Assembly: GCA_002342225.1 (NCBI GenBank)
Contig: DDPO01000160.1
Location: forward strand, 22,441-63,113
Source: Bdellovibrionaceae bacterium UBA2466
GTDB taxonomy: Bacteria > Bdellovibrionota > FAC87 > UBA2466
Direction: 5' to 3'
DNA: 40,673 nt
Part shown: piece after piece, positions 33,359 to 40,673 of the stretch
Layout of the letters: every line of letters begins with the position of its first letter
Position numbering within the stretch: the stretch's first letter is position 1
Translations under genes and position numbers: made by a program
Notes under the pieces: generated by a model
What the model was told of the DNA's origin: nothing
The model's database searches: none
Seen by the model: only the letters and a program-made list of their open reading frames with translations

Positions 33359-33973
33359 ATGAAGCTACTAAAAACGCCGGCTTTATTAGTTCTAGTAATG
33401 TTTTCTGCTTTCGCTTTTGCTATTTCAAGTCCAAAACAGTTAAAAGAATCTGAAAAAGACTGTAAAAAAGTATTTCGTATTCTGGGGTCGAGTTTTGTCG
33501 CGGGGAGTGTCTTAGCTGCTGCAATCTCTTACTTAGAAAAAGATGAGTCTGATAGAACGAAAAATAAAAAAAGATTCAAGAGCAAAGAAATGCCCGAATC
33601 GGCAGAGAAGAGACTGAATCATTGGTCGAGCGACAAAGAACTTTATCCTGTGGCTTCGGATGTTGCTGACTATATTTTAGACAAATACGGCGAGGATCCT
33701 AAGTTTTCCGCAAAGTTGATGAGCTACATCGATGCGAACCCCGAAGAGGCTATCTCTGCTCTTAACGTCAGGCATGGGCTCCGTGATCAGACCCCCGAAG
33801 GAGCCAAAAAGCTTGCACAAGAATTGGGCTCCCAAGCTCATTACGCTCTCACTTTTGCTTGGATTATTGGAGCGGTATATAATGAGAAAGAGAAAGCACC
33901 AGAGAAGTATCTCAAAGCTGTTATTTTAAGTATAGAAAAAGAGATCGACAGTTTTGATAACTTCATCCGTTGA
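33359..33973 (+). CDS. Exported protein of unknown function
   Basis: A 204-residue protein with a signal peptide (MKLLKTPALLVLVMFSAFAFA). A second moderately hydrophobic stretch (ILGSSFVAGSVLAAAISYLE) lies shortly after and could be a membrane anchor. The remainder is charged and helical (SDKELYPVASDVADYILDKYGEDPKFSAKLMSYIDANPEEAISALNVRHG), ending with SIEKEIDSFDNF. I recognise no family. It sits 4 nt after the transpeptidase gene, so a role in the cell envelope together with that enzyme is possible but only inferred. Confidence 0.7.
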   Translation: MKLLKTPALLVLVMFSAFAFAISSPKQLKESEKDCKKVFRILGSSFVAGSVLAAAISYLEKDESDRTKNKKRFKSKEMPESAEKRLNHWSSDKELYPVASDVADYILDKYGEDPKFSAKLMSYIDANPEEAISALNVRHGLRDQTPEGAKKLAQELGSQAHYALTFAWIIGAVYNEKEKAPEKYLKAVILSIEKEIDSFDNFIR

Positions 33974-34013
33974 CTTTTCCATTTGTGCCCCCATTTTTTA
34001 ATAAAGGGGATTT

Positions 34014-34361
34014 ATGCCTGAGAACAATTCGCAAGATTCAGATCGTAACGATCAATTAGATATTGAGTCAGGTACTCGGGCGTTAGTTCGCCCGCAGGAT
34101 AAAACAAAGACTCCCTCTTTTTACAAAGTGCTTATTCTCAACGACGATTTCACTCCAAGAGATTATGTGGTTCATGTTTTGCAGAAGTTCTTTAGAAAGA
34201 GCGAACAGGAAGCGACTCATCTGATGCTTCAGGTTCATCATAAAGGACAGGGAGTCGCCGGGGTATTTACTTGTGAGATCGCTGAAACAAAAGCGTACCA
34301 GGTCAACGAATACTCTAAAAAGCATAAGTATCCTCTAAAGTGTGTTGTGGAGGCCGCATGA
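34014..34361 (+). CDS. clpS: ATP-dependent Clp protease adaptor ClpS
   Basis: ClpS delivers N-end-rule substrates to ClpAP. The 115-residue product has a long unstructured N-terminal extension (1-33) and then the core YKVLILNDDFTPRDYVVHVL. The substrate amino group is bound through N43, D44 and D45 and the histidine equivalent to E. coli H66 (H75 in QVHHKG). It ends GVFTCEIAETKAYQVN and YPLKCVVEAA. An AAAGGGG site precedes the ATG. The clpA start overlaps its stop (ATGA), the usual clpS-clpA pairing. Confidence 0.95.
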   Translation: MPENNSQDSDRNDQLDIESGTRALVRPQDKTKTPSFYKVLILNDDFTPRDYVVHVLQKFFRKSEQEATHLMLQVHHKGQGVAGVFTCEIAETKAYQVNEYSKKHKYPLKCVVEAA

Positions 34362-36661
34362 GATTAACTCCAGAAGTTGAACAAATGATGAGCCAAGTGA
34401 TGAAGTATGCATCGGAGCATCATGACGAATTCGTCACGCTCGAACATCTACTACTGATTCTTACAGACGATCCTGAAGCCTCTGATATTATTCATGGCTG
34501 TGGCGGTGATAACGAGTCTTTAAAGTTAAGTCTCATCGAATTCATGGGACGGCATTCTCCCAAAATGGAGTCGGCAACCGAGAAGCAGACAGGAACTAGC
34601 CAAACTCCTGATGAGCTTGCAGATTATAAGCCGACCATTACTTTAGCTTTTCACAGAGTTATTCAACGAGCCATTATGCAAGTGGAAAGCTCCGGTAGGG
34701 ATTTGGTATCGACAGGAAATATTTTAGTTTCGTTGCTGCTTGAAAAAGATTCCCACGCAGTACATTTTTTGGAGAAGCAAGGTGTGACTCATTTTGATGT
34801 CATCAATTATTTCTCCCACGGTATAGAGAAAGAGGGGCTGGGGGTTGATGATGGGGTGGAAGAGGACGCCGCGTCTGAAAACGCCGGCAAAGGTTCTCCC
34901 CTGACTAGTTTTTGCGTTAATTTAAATGAACGGGCGCGGCTAGGAAAAATAGACCCGCTGATAGGGCGCGAAGATATTCTTGAAAGAGTTTTACAGATTT
35001 TAGCCCGAAGAACTAAAAACAATGTACTTCTTGTAGGAGATAGTGGAGTCGGCAAGACTGCTATTGCGGATGGTTTAGCTCTTCAAATCGTGAATCGCCA
35101 AGCTCCACCCAAACTCAAAGATGCTGTGATCTATTCTTTGGATATGGGAGCTCTTCTTTCGGGGACCAAGTACCGTGGAGATTTTGAAGCTCGGCTTAAA
35201 GGAGTTATCAAATCTTTAGAAAAAGAGAAAAACACCATTCTGTTTATCGATGAGATTCACACAATCGTGGGGGCTGGTGCAACAAGTGGAGGGTCGGTAG
35301 ATGCTGCTAATCTTTTAAAACCAGCGCTTGCCAATCGAACGCTGACTTGTATTGGTTCTACAACGTACAAAGAGTACCGTTCCTATTTGGAGAAAGATGC
35401 TGGGCTTCTTCGTCGATTTCAAAAAATCGATATCAAGCCGCCTACAGTATCTGAAGCTGTAAAAATTCTTGCGGGGCTTAAGGGAAAATATGAAGAATTT
35501 CATCATGTGACCTATCTTCCTGAAACCCTCAAAGCCTGTGTTGAATTGTCAGAAAGGTATATTCATAGCCGTCCGCTTCCTGACAAAGCGATTGATGTCA
35601 TGGATGAAGCGGGGGCTAGGATTCGCTTGAAAGCATCCAAGAGCAAAAAAATAGATGTCACGGTGGAGGACATTGAAAAAGTTATTTCTTCCATTGCACA
35701 AGTTCCTGCAAAATCGGTTTCATCAAGCGACAAAATTAAACTGAAAGAGCTTGAACCGGGTTTGAAAAGTGTCATCTTTGGCCAGGATGAAGCGATTAAG
35801 AATGTGGTGAATGCGATTAAATTATCTCGAGCAGGGCTTTCTCAACCCAACAAACCGATGGGTTCCTATTTGTTTACCGGACCCACTGGAGTCGGGAAAA
35901 CTGAAGTGGCCAGACAGCTCGCAAAAAGTCTTGGTACCGAGCTTTTACGATTTGATATGAGTGAGTACATGGAAAAGCATGCTGTTTCGCGATTGGTCGG
36001 TGCTCCTCCGGGTTATGTGGGATACGATGAAGGGGGACTTTTGACAGAGTCGGTGTCAAAAAATCCCTATGCCGTTTTGCTTTTTGATGAGATGGAAAAG
36101 GCTCATCCCGAAATCGCAAATATTCTTTTGCAAGTAATGGATAATGGAAAGTTAACAGATACGAACGGTAAAGTCGTAGATTTTAGAAATGTGATTTTGA
36201 TTATGACCTCCAACGCAGGGGCAAGAGAGATGGGAAAACAAGGGATCGGTATCCGGCCTAGCTCCGTTTCAGATCGCTCGATTGAAGCTATTAAAAAGAT
36301 GTTTGCGCCAGAGTTTATCAATCGATTAGATGCGATTGTTCCCTTTAAGCCACTCCCAAAAGACGTGCTATTACAGGTTATTGATAAGCTCATATTGGAA
36401 CTTTCAGAGCAACTGAGCGAAAAGGGAATCAAAATCAAGCTCACGTCAGAGGCCAAAGAATGGCTCTTTGAGAAAGCCTATGAGCCAGCTTATGGAGCTC
36501 GTCCTTTTGCCCGAGCCATCAGTGAACATGTGAAGAAAAAATTGGTGGATGAAATGCTTTTTGGAGGGCTCGTTTCGGGCGGAGTGATCGAAATTGGAGT
36601 TAAAAAGAACGAATTAGATTTTAAGATCCAGACAAAGCTTCTATCCCAAGCCGTCTCATAA
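34358..36661 (+). CDS. clpA: ATP-dependent Clp protease ATPase subunit ClpA
   Basis: ClpA is the hexameric unfoldase that feeds proteins into ClpP. The 767-residue product (E. coli 758) has an N-domain for ClpS (LTPEVEQMMSQVMKYASEHHDEFVTLEHLLLIL), AAA-1 with Walker A GDSGVGKT (227-234) and ILFIDEIHTIVGAG, and AAA-2 with GPTGVGKTE (from 508) and VLLFDEMEKAHPEI. I take ATG at 34358, which has a GGAGG site in the end of clpS; an in-frame start at 34340 is less likely. No clpP lies in the window. Confidence 0.96.
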   Translation: MRLTPEVEQMMSQVMKYASEHHDEFVTLEHLLLILTDDPEASDIIHGCGGDNESLKLSLIEFMGRHSPKMESATEKQTGTSQTPDELADYKPTITLAFHRVIQRAIMQVESSGRDLVSTGNILVSLLLEKDSHAVHFLEKQGVTHFDVINYFSHGIEKEGLGVDDGVEEDAASENAGKGSPLTSFCVNLNERARLGKIDPLIGREDILERVLQILARRTKNNVLLVGDSGVGKTAIADGLALQIVNRQAPPKLKDAVIYSLDMGALLSGTKYRGDFEARLKGVIKSLEKEKNTILFIDEIHTIVGAGATSGGSVDAANLLKPALANRTLTCIGSTTYKEYRSYLEKDAGLLRRFQKIDIKPPTVSEAVKILAGLKGKYEEFHHVTYLPETLKACVELSERYIHSRPLPDKAIDVMDEAGARIRLKASKSKKIDVTVEDIEKVISSIAQVPAKSVSSSDKIKLKELEPGLKSVIFGQDEAIKNVVNAIKLSRAGLSQPNKPMGSYLFTGPTGVGKTEVARQLAKSLGTELLRFDMSEYMEKHAVSRLVGAPPGYVGYDEGGLLTESVSKNPYAVLLFDEMEKAHPEIANILLQVMDNGKLTDTNGKVVDFRNVILIMTSNAGAREMGKQGIGIRPSSVSDRSIEAIKKMFAPEFINRLDAIVPFKPLPKDVLLQVIDKLILELSEQLSEKGIKIKLTSEAKEWLFEKAYEPAYGARPFARAISEHVKKKLVDEMLFGGLVSGGVIEIGVKKNELDFKIQTKLLSQAVS

Positions 36662-36701
36662 GTTATGGTGCGCGGCGCCACCAAAGCTTTAGTCATAAAG
36701 T

Positions 36702-36730
36702 TTGACCTCCTTTTTTTGGCCATGTTAATT
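36702..36730 (+). promoter_or_regulatory. Candidate promoter giving a leaderless recN mRNA
   Basis: TTGACC (36702-36707, 5 of 6) and TTAATT (36725-36730, 4 of 6) are exactly 17 nt apart, with a T-rich spacer. The -10 box ends 7 nt before the GTG at 36738, so transcription would start at the start codon. In-frame stop TAA at 36726-36728 rules out an earlier recN start, and no ribosome binding site is present. Confidence 0.5.
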
Positions 36731-36737
36731 TCCCCAA

Positions 36738-38495
36738 GTGATTACCCATCTTAATGTCAAAGGACTTGCGATCATCGAAAATCTGGAGATCGATTTTTCT
36801 CCCGGATTTAATGTCATTACCGGAGAGACGGGTGCCGGAAAATCGATACTCATTTTGGCCCTGCATTTTTTGACTGGGGCCAAGGTTTCCTCGGACGTAA
36901 TTCGAAGTGGTTCTGAATTTGCGACGGTGGCGGGTGAGTTTCTGGTTCATGAAGACCATCCTGCTGTTCTTGCCCTTAAAAATTTAGGGATTGAGTGCGA
37001 AAGAGACGGAGAGGACGCGGTTGTTTTGATTAGGCGTCAGCTTTCATCCAAAGGGCGGTCACAAGCGTGGATCAATGATGTCGCTGTATCAAGTCAGGCT
37101 TTGAAAGAGATCGGTCATGGGCTTGTAGATATTTTCGCCCAGCATGAGAACCAACGGCTCATGCACCCTCAGGAACATATTCGTTATTTGGACCAATTTT
37201 CAAACCATCCCAAAGAACTCAAAACAGTTCAAGAGAGCTATGAAGCTTGTGAAAACACGATGAAAGAAATCGAGAGTGTCATTCAAAGAGTGGCCAGTTC
37301 TCAGAGGGATAAAGATTATTTAGAATATCGATTGGAGGAGATTAGTAAATTTAATCCCTCGCCTCAAGACTACCAATCGATTAATGAGTTGTGCGAGTCT
37401 TCCGACAGAGTGGTTGCCGAGAAAGAGACCCTTGCTCAAGCGGTGTCGTTACTTGAAAACGGAGATTCGGAGTCTCTTTCATCTGCACTTTGGACACTTG
37501 CTAAAAAACTGGGGCAGTTAGGGTCTACTGGCGAAGAACTTAGGGGCCGAGTTGAAGAAGCAGCACGAGAGATTGAAGATGTTCATTTTAATTTAAGTGA
37601 GCGCGCTTCTCGGTTTGACGTCGACGAGAATTCACTAGAGGAAGCACAGGAAAGGCAGTTCGGCTATCAAGAGCTTTTTAGAAAACACGCAGTAAAAACG
37701 ATTGACGGTCTGATGCAGGTTTTTAGCGTTTTAAAAAATGACGTTGGAAGCATGGAGTCTGCAAAAGAGAGCATACAAGAACTTCTTACGCTGTTGACCA
37801 AGCAAGTTAGCCACCTTGAGAAATCTTCCCAAAAGCTCACTGAGATTCGAAAAAAGAGCTCTCTTTCTCTTAAGAAAAAAGTTGAGAAGGAGATTCACGA
37901 GTTATCGATGCCGGGAGCTCGACTAGACTTTGAGTGGACTAGCAGTGGCAAGGGGCCCAAAGATTTAAATATTTCTCTGATTGATTCAAAATTACACAGC
38001 CAATACTTACCGGTTGCTGAGAAACTGGCGAAGTTAAGTGCGGGGGGAGCTGAGAAAGTTCAGTTCTTGCTTGCAAGTAATCCAGGCGAGCCTAGTTTAG
38101 CGCTTGTCAAAAGTGCCTCGGGTGGAGAATTGTCACGGATTATGCTCGCGCTGAAAAAGACGTTAGCTGCAGATGCTGAAACATGCGTTCTTGTCTTCGA
38201 CGAAATAGATACGGGTATTTCCGGTAGCACTGCCGATGTTGTCGGCAGGAAAATGAGAGAACTTGCTGCTCACTTTCAAGTGTTGTGTATTTCACATCTT
38301 CCTCAAGTAGCAGTCTACGCCGATACCCATTGTCTGGTGAGAAAGCAGGGCAAGAAAAATCGCACTGAGACTGAGATTATCAAGCTCACCAATGAGGAAA
38401 GCGCGAAAGAAATTGCGAGACTTCTTTCAGGGCGAGAAGTGACCCCGTCTAGTTTAAATCATGCAAAAAATTTGATGACCCAAGCTAGAAGCTAG
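36738..38495 (+). CDS. recN: DNA repair protein RecN (GTG start)
   Basis: RecN is an SMC-like ATPase recruited early to double-strand breaks. The 585-residue product opens ITHLNVKGLAIIENLEIDFSPGFNVITGETGAGKSIL, with Walker A GETGAGKS at 29-36. A central coiled-coil region follows, then SGGELSRIMLALKKT (signature), LVFDEIDTGISG (Walker B) and CISHLPQVAVYADTH (D-loop/switch). Length is close to E. coli RecN (553). The only possible start is GTG at 36738: an in-frame stop lies 12 nt upstream and homology begins directly. No ribosome binding site precedes it. In many bacteria recN is SOS-controlled, but I saw no clear LexA box. Confidence 0.95.
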   Translation: MITHLNVKGLAIIENLEIDFSPGFNVITGETGAGKSILILALHFLTGAKVSSDVIRSGSEFATVAGEFLVHEDHPAVLALKNLGIECERDGEDAVVLIRRQLSSKGRSQAWINDVAVSSQALKEIGHGLVDIFAQHENQRLMHPQEHIRYLDQFSNHPKELKTVQESYEACENTMKEIESVIQRVASSQRDKDYLEYRLEEISKFNPSPQDYQSINELCESSDRVVAEKETLAQAVSLLENGDSESLSSALWTLAKKLGQLGSTGEELRGRVEEAAREIEDVHFNLSERASRFDVDENSLEEAQERQFGYQELFRKHAVKTIDGLMQVFSVLKNDVGSMESAKESIQELLTLLTKQVSHLEKSSQKLTEIRKKSSLSLKKKVEKEIHELSMPGARLDFEWTSSGKGPKDLNISLIDSKLHSQYLPVAEKLAKLSAGGAEKVQFLLASNPGEPSLALVKSASGGELSRIMLALKKTLAADAETCVLVFDEIDTGISGSTADVVGRKMRELAAHFQVLCISHLPQVAVYADTHCLVRKQGKKNRTETEIIKLTNEESAKEIARLLSGREVTPSSLNHAKNLMTQARS

Positions 38496-38534
38496 TTCTA
38501 GAATAAGGCCAATCTTTGTGTTTTAGGAGTTTTT

Positions 38535-40343
38535 GTGTCAGCTCTTCCTCTCATGGTTGGTGTTCTCTGTGTTCTTGCGATTGGGTATCGCTATTATAGT
38601 GCTTTTCTAGCGGCCAAGGTCTGCGTCCTAGATGATTCAAGAAAGACCCCAGCCCATACTCATAACGACGGGCAAAACTACCATCCCACCCACAAGTGGG
38701 TTCTTTTTGGGCATCATTTTGCTGCTATTTCCGGTGCTGGACCACTGATTGGTCCCGTTCTCGCTGCGCAATTTGGATATCTTCCTGGTCTTTTGTGGCT
38801 TGTTATTGGGGTGGTTTTGGCCGGTGCCGTTCAAGATTTCATTATTTTGGTGGCTTCGGTGAGAAGCGATGGAAAATCATTAGCTGAGATTGTAAAGCGA
38901 GAGATAGGAACTACGGCGGGCATTGCTGCAGGTGTTGCCATTTTATTTATTCTCGTCATTGCTCTTGCTGGGCTTGGAATTGTAGTTGTGAATGCACTCG
39001 CTGAAAGTGTGTGGGGAACTTTTACCATTGCGATGACTGTTCCCATTGCTTTTGCGATGGGGGTCTACGCTTATCGAATTCGAATAGGGAAGATTGGGGA
39101 AGCTACCGTGTTCGGGGTTGTTGCTATGCTTTTTGCTGTTGTCGGGGGCAAGTGGGTCGCTGATAGTTCCTACGGGCAGCTCTTTTTGTTATCAAAGAAT
39201 CAGATCACTGTGAGTATCATGGCCTACGGATTTATGGCTTCGGTCTTGCCAGTTTGGTTACTTCTTTGTCCCAGAGATTATTTGAGCTCTTTTCTAAAAG
39301 TAGGGACGATACTGTTGTTGGTCGTGGGGGTTCTCTTCATTAATCCAGTTTTAAAACTTCCAGCTTTGACCGAGTTTGTTCATGGCGGCGGTCCCATCGT
39401 TCCGGGAAAAGTATTCCCCTTTGTTTTTATTACTATCATGTGTGGCGCAGTTTCTGGATTTCATGCATTAGTGTCCTCCGGGACCACACCCAAAATGGTC
39501 TCTCAAGAGGGGCATTGTCGAGTGATAGGTTATGGCGCCATGTTGATCGAGGGTTTAGTGGGAGTTGTTGCTTTGATTGCAGTGAGCCACTTGGCCCCTG
39601 GGGATTATTTTGCAATCAATGTCCCCGTTGAGAAGATGAAAAGCTTAAATCTCATGGGGTATCATATTGAGGAGCTTCCCGTTTTAGAGCAGCAAGTTGA
39701 GGAGAAAGTTGAGGGTAGAACGGGTGGGGCTGTTTCTTTGGCTATTGGAATGGCTAAGATTTTTAGTGCTCTTCCAGGGTTTAGAGGACTTATGGCCTAT
39801 TGGTATCACTTTGCGATTATGTTTGAGGCGCTTTTTATTCTCACGACGATAGATACTGGGACTCGGATCGCCCGATTTGTTTTGCAGGAGTTTTTAGGGA
39901 AAGCGGTTTCAAAATTCTCCAAAACGGATTGGTTGCCCGGAAGTATTGTAACTTCTGCACTCACAGTAGGCGCGTGGGGTTATTTTATTTATACGGGAAG
40001 TATCGCCACCATCTGGCCCATGTTTGGTATCGCAAATCAGTTGCTGGCGGCTATCGCACTGAGTGCGGGGACAACCTTAATTTTGAAATCGGGCAAGCTC
40101 AGATATGCTTGGGTTACGTTCGCGCCAATGGTCTTTGTTCTTATCACAACGAGCACTGCAGCTTGGGAAATGGTGACTACGACTTTTTTAAAATGGGCTC
40201 AAAGCCCTGTTGCTGCCGAGCGTACTCGTGGAATCGTCGACATTTCTCTAACAGTAGTGATCGTGGTCTGCGTTTCTATTGTGCTTCTTGAAGCTATTAA
40301 GAATTGGAGAAAGCTTCTAAAAATAAAAACGGAGAGTCCTTAA
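38535..40343 (+). CDS. cstA: Carbon starvation protein CstA (peptide/pyruvate transporter)
   Basis: A 602-residue integral membrane protein with many hydrophobic helices. CstA-family proteins are induced by carbon starvation and import peptides or pyruvate. Conserved blocks are [49 protein letters not shown] and [14 protein letters not shown], with [19 protein letters not shown] near the C-terminus. The GTG at 38535 follows a TAGGAGT site. E. coli CstA is 701 residues; this one is of the shorter type. It is separated from recN by 39 nt and ends in a hairpin that also serves the convergent gene. Confidence 0.94.
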   Translation: MSALPLMVGVLCVLAIGYRYYSAFLAAKVCVLDDSRKTPAHTHNDGQNYHPTHKWVLFGHHFAAISGAGPLIGPVLAAQFGYLPGLLWLVIGVVLAGAVQDFIILVASVRSDGKSLAEIVKREIGTTAGIAAGVAILFILVIALAGLGIVVVNALAESVWGTFTIAMTVPIAFAMGVYAYRIRIGKIGEATVFGVVAMLFAVVGGKWVADSSYGQLFLLSKNQITVSIMAYGFMASVLPVWLLLCPRDYLSSFLKVGTILLLVVGVLFINPVLKLPALTEFVHGGGPIVPGKVFPFVFITIMCGAVSGFHALVSSGTTPKMVSQEGHCRVIGYGAMLIEGLVGVVALIAVSHLAPGDYFAINVPVEKMKSLNLMGYHIEELPVLEQQVEEKVEGRTGGAVSLAIGMAKIFSALPGFRGLMAYWYHFAIMFEALFILTTIDTGTRIARFVLQEFLGKAVSKFSKTDWLPGSIVTSALTVGAWGYFIYTGSIATIWPMFGIANQLLAAIALSAGTTLILKSGKLRYAWVTFAPMVFVLITTSTAAWEMVTTTFLKWAQSPVAAERTRGIVDISLTVVIVVCVSIVLLEAIKNWRKLLKIKTESP

Positions 40344-40356
40344 GTAGAACTCTCCG
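40330..40356 (-). terminator. Terminator hairpin for the Gly/Tyr/Met-rich gene
   Basis: CGGAGAGT (40330-40337) and ACTCTCCG (40349-40356) form an 8-bp stem with an 11-nt loop that contains the cstA stop codon. On the (-) strand it is followed by TTTTTATTTTT, a textbook rho-independent terminator for the gene ending at 40379. On the (+) strand the next bases are AACTTTAAAGTTTTT, so it may work weakly for cstA too. Confidence 0.8.
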
Positions 40357-40378
40357 AACTTTAAAGTTTTTAAATCGA

Positions 40379-40673
40379 TTAATAGTAACCGAAACCACCG
40401 CTAGATCCGCCGAAGCTCAGCCCTAAGCCGCCAAGACCAAGGCCGAATCCCCAGCTAGATTGGTTGTAGGTTGGCATCATGGGGTAGTAAGGCATTCCGT
40501 AGCCCATACCGTATCCACCACCGTAACCACCACCAAATTCGATACCGCCACCATAGCCGAATCCACCACCGAATCCGCCCATGCCCATGCCGTATCCCAT
40601 GCCCATGCCCATGCCGAATCCGCCCATGCCGTATCCCATGCCGTAGTAAGGGTAATAAGGATAGTAAGGATAG
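40379..40673 (-). CDS. Gly/Tyr/Met-rich repetitive protein (N-terminus beyond window)
   Basis: A low-complexity protein built of GMGYGMG, GGFGGGFGYGGG and GGYGGGYGMGYGM units. An internal PYYPMMPTYNQSSWGFGLGLGG segment follows, and the end is GGSSGGFGYY. The frame is open to the window edge: before the ATG at 40639 the codons read YPYYPYYPYYG, so that ATG is probably internal and the true start lies beyond base 40673. The composition recalls Gly-rich surface, structural or amyloid-like proteins; no family is identified and no signal peptide can be judged. DNA within it is repetitive. Confidence 0.65.
   Translation of the reverse strand, partial: YPYYPYYPYYGMGYGMGGFGMGMGMGYGMGMGGFGGGFGYGGGIEFGGGYGGGYGMGYGMPYYPMMPTYNQSSWGFGLGLGGLGLSFGGSSGGFGYY
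40578..40640 (-). repeat. CCCATG-type tandem repeats in the Gly/Tyr/Met-rich gene
   Basis: Nearly tandem short units (cccatg, interrupted by ccgtat and ccgaat codons) fill this stretch and encode GMGMGYGMG-like runs. Such units are prone to length change by slippage or recombination, so copy number may differ between strains. Confidence 0.7.

Noticed and set aside
36665..36720. GGTGCGCGGCGCCACC and the following T7 run as a clpA terminator
   Set aside because: The stem is only about 4 bp and the T-run is some 30 nt away; the T-run fits better as the spacer of the recN promoter.
1..40673. tRNA, rRNA, CRISPR, insertion sequences, toxin-antitoxin or phage genes
   Set aside because: Looked for on both strands by eye; no cloverleaf-like intergenic segment, regular repeat-spacer array, transposase or integrase motif was found. 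All gene-free stretches are shorter than 300 nt.

Overview
The window reads as a contiguous piece of bacterial chromosome with moderate GC, densely packed with genes. There are about 37 protein-coding genes, two of them cut by the window edges (nusA on the left, a Gly/Tyr/Met-rich protein on the right). I see no rRNA, tRNA, CRISPR array, insertion sequence or phage gene. Several traits suggest a Bdellovibrio-like relative (Bdellovibrionota, formerly deltaproteobacteria). These are a nusA-infB-rbfA-truB-rpsO-pnp-M16 peptidase-dut run, a SWIB-domain protein with a histone-H1-like lysine tail, a J-like/HTH fusion beside a MinD/FlhG-type ATPase, and frequent GTG/TTG starts. This assignment is inference from gene content, not a database result.

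Layout. 1-9917 (+): transcription/translation operon (nusA, infB, rbfA, truB, rpsO, pnp), then an M16 zinc peptidase and dUTPase. 9910-10293 (-): a DUF721/DciA-like gene, divergent from glpX. 10410-13638 (+): glpX, an SRPBCC protein, a small unknown protein, ridA, a SurA-N-like exported protein and a GNAT acetyltransferase. 13635-16798 (-): a tightly coupled cluster of pgeF/yfiH, rluD, the J-like/HTH fusion and the MinD/FlhG-like ATPase. 17000-20520 (+): a membrane sensor kinase and its NtrC-type regulator. 20628-21299 (+): an exported SYLF (Ysc84) protein, convergent with an aldehyde dehydrogenase (-). 22974-23294 (+): the SWIB protein with a strong terminator. 23356-24615 (-): an exported M20 amidohydrolase, divergent from a Ugp-like ABC importer (24645-28661). 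28700-29350 (+): a nitroreductase, convergent with a short tatA (-). 29644-32050 (+): a carbamoyltransferase / SxtJ / DUF5989 cassette, followed by a penicillin-binding transpeptidase, an exported unknown protein, clpS-clpA, recN and cstA. At the right edge (-) lies the repetitive Gly/Tyr/Met-rich protein.

Most of the window is housekeeping: RNA and protein synthesis, proteolysis by ClpAP with ClpS, DNA repair by RecN, and gluconeogenesis by GlpX. Around it sit envelope and signalling genes.

The points most worth a second look are: (i) the carbamoyltransferase-SxtJ-DUF5989 cassette, a recurrent trio whose substrate I cannot name; (ii) four genes (recN, the nitroreductase, the transpeptidase and the M20 hydrolase) whose best promoter would start transcription at the start codon, suggesting leaderless mRNAs; (iii) an RNA-degrading PNPase with a roughly 160-residue Arg/Asp/Gly tail containing an exact 47-bp repeat; (iv) a J-domain relative without its HPD motif, fused to a RodZ-like HTH next to a MinD-type ATPase; (v) the SWIB protein with its A-tract-rich upstream region.
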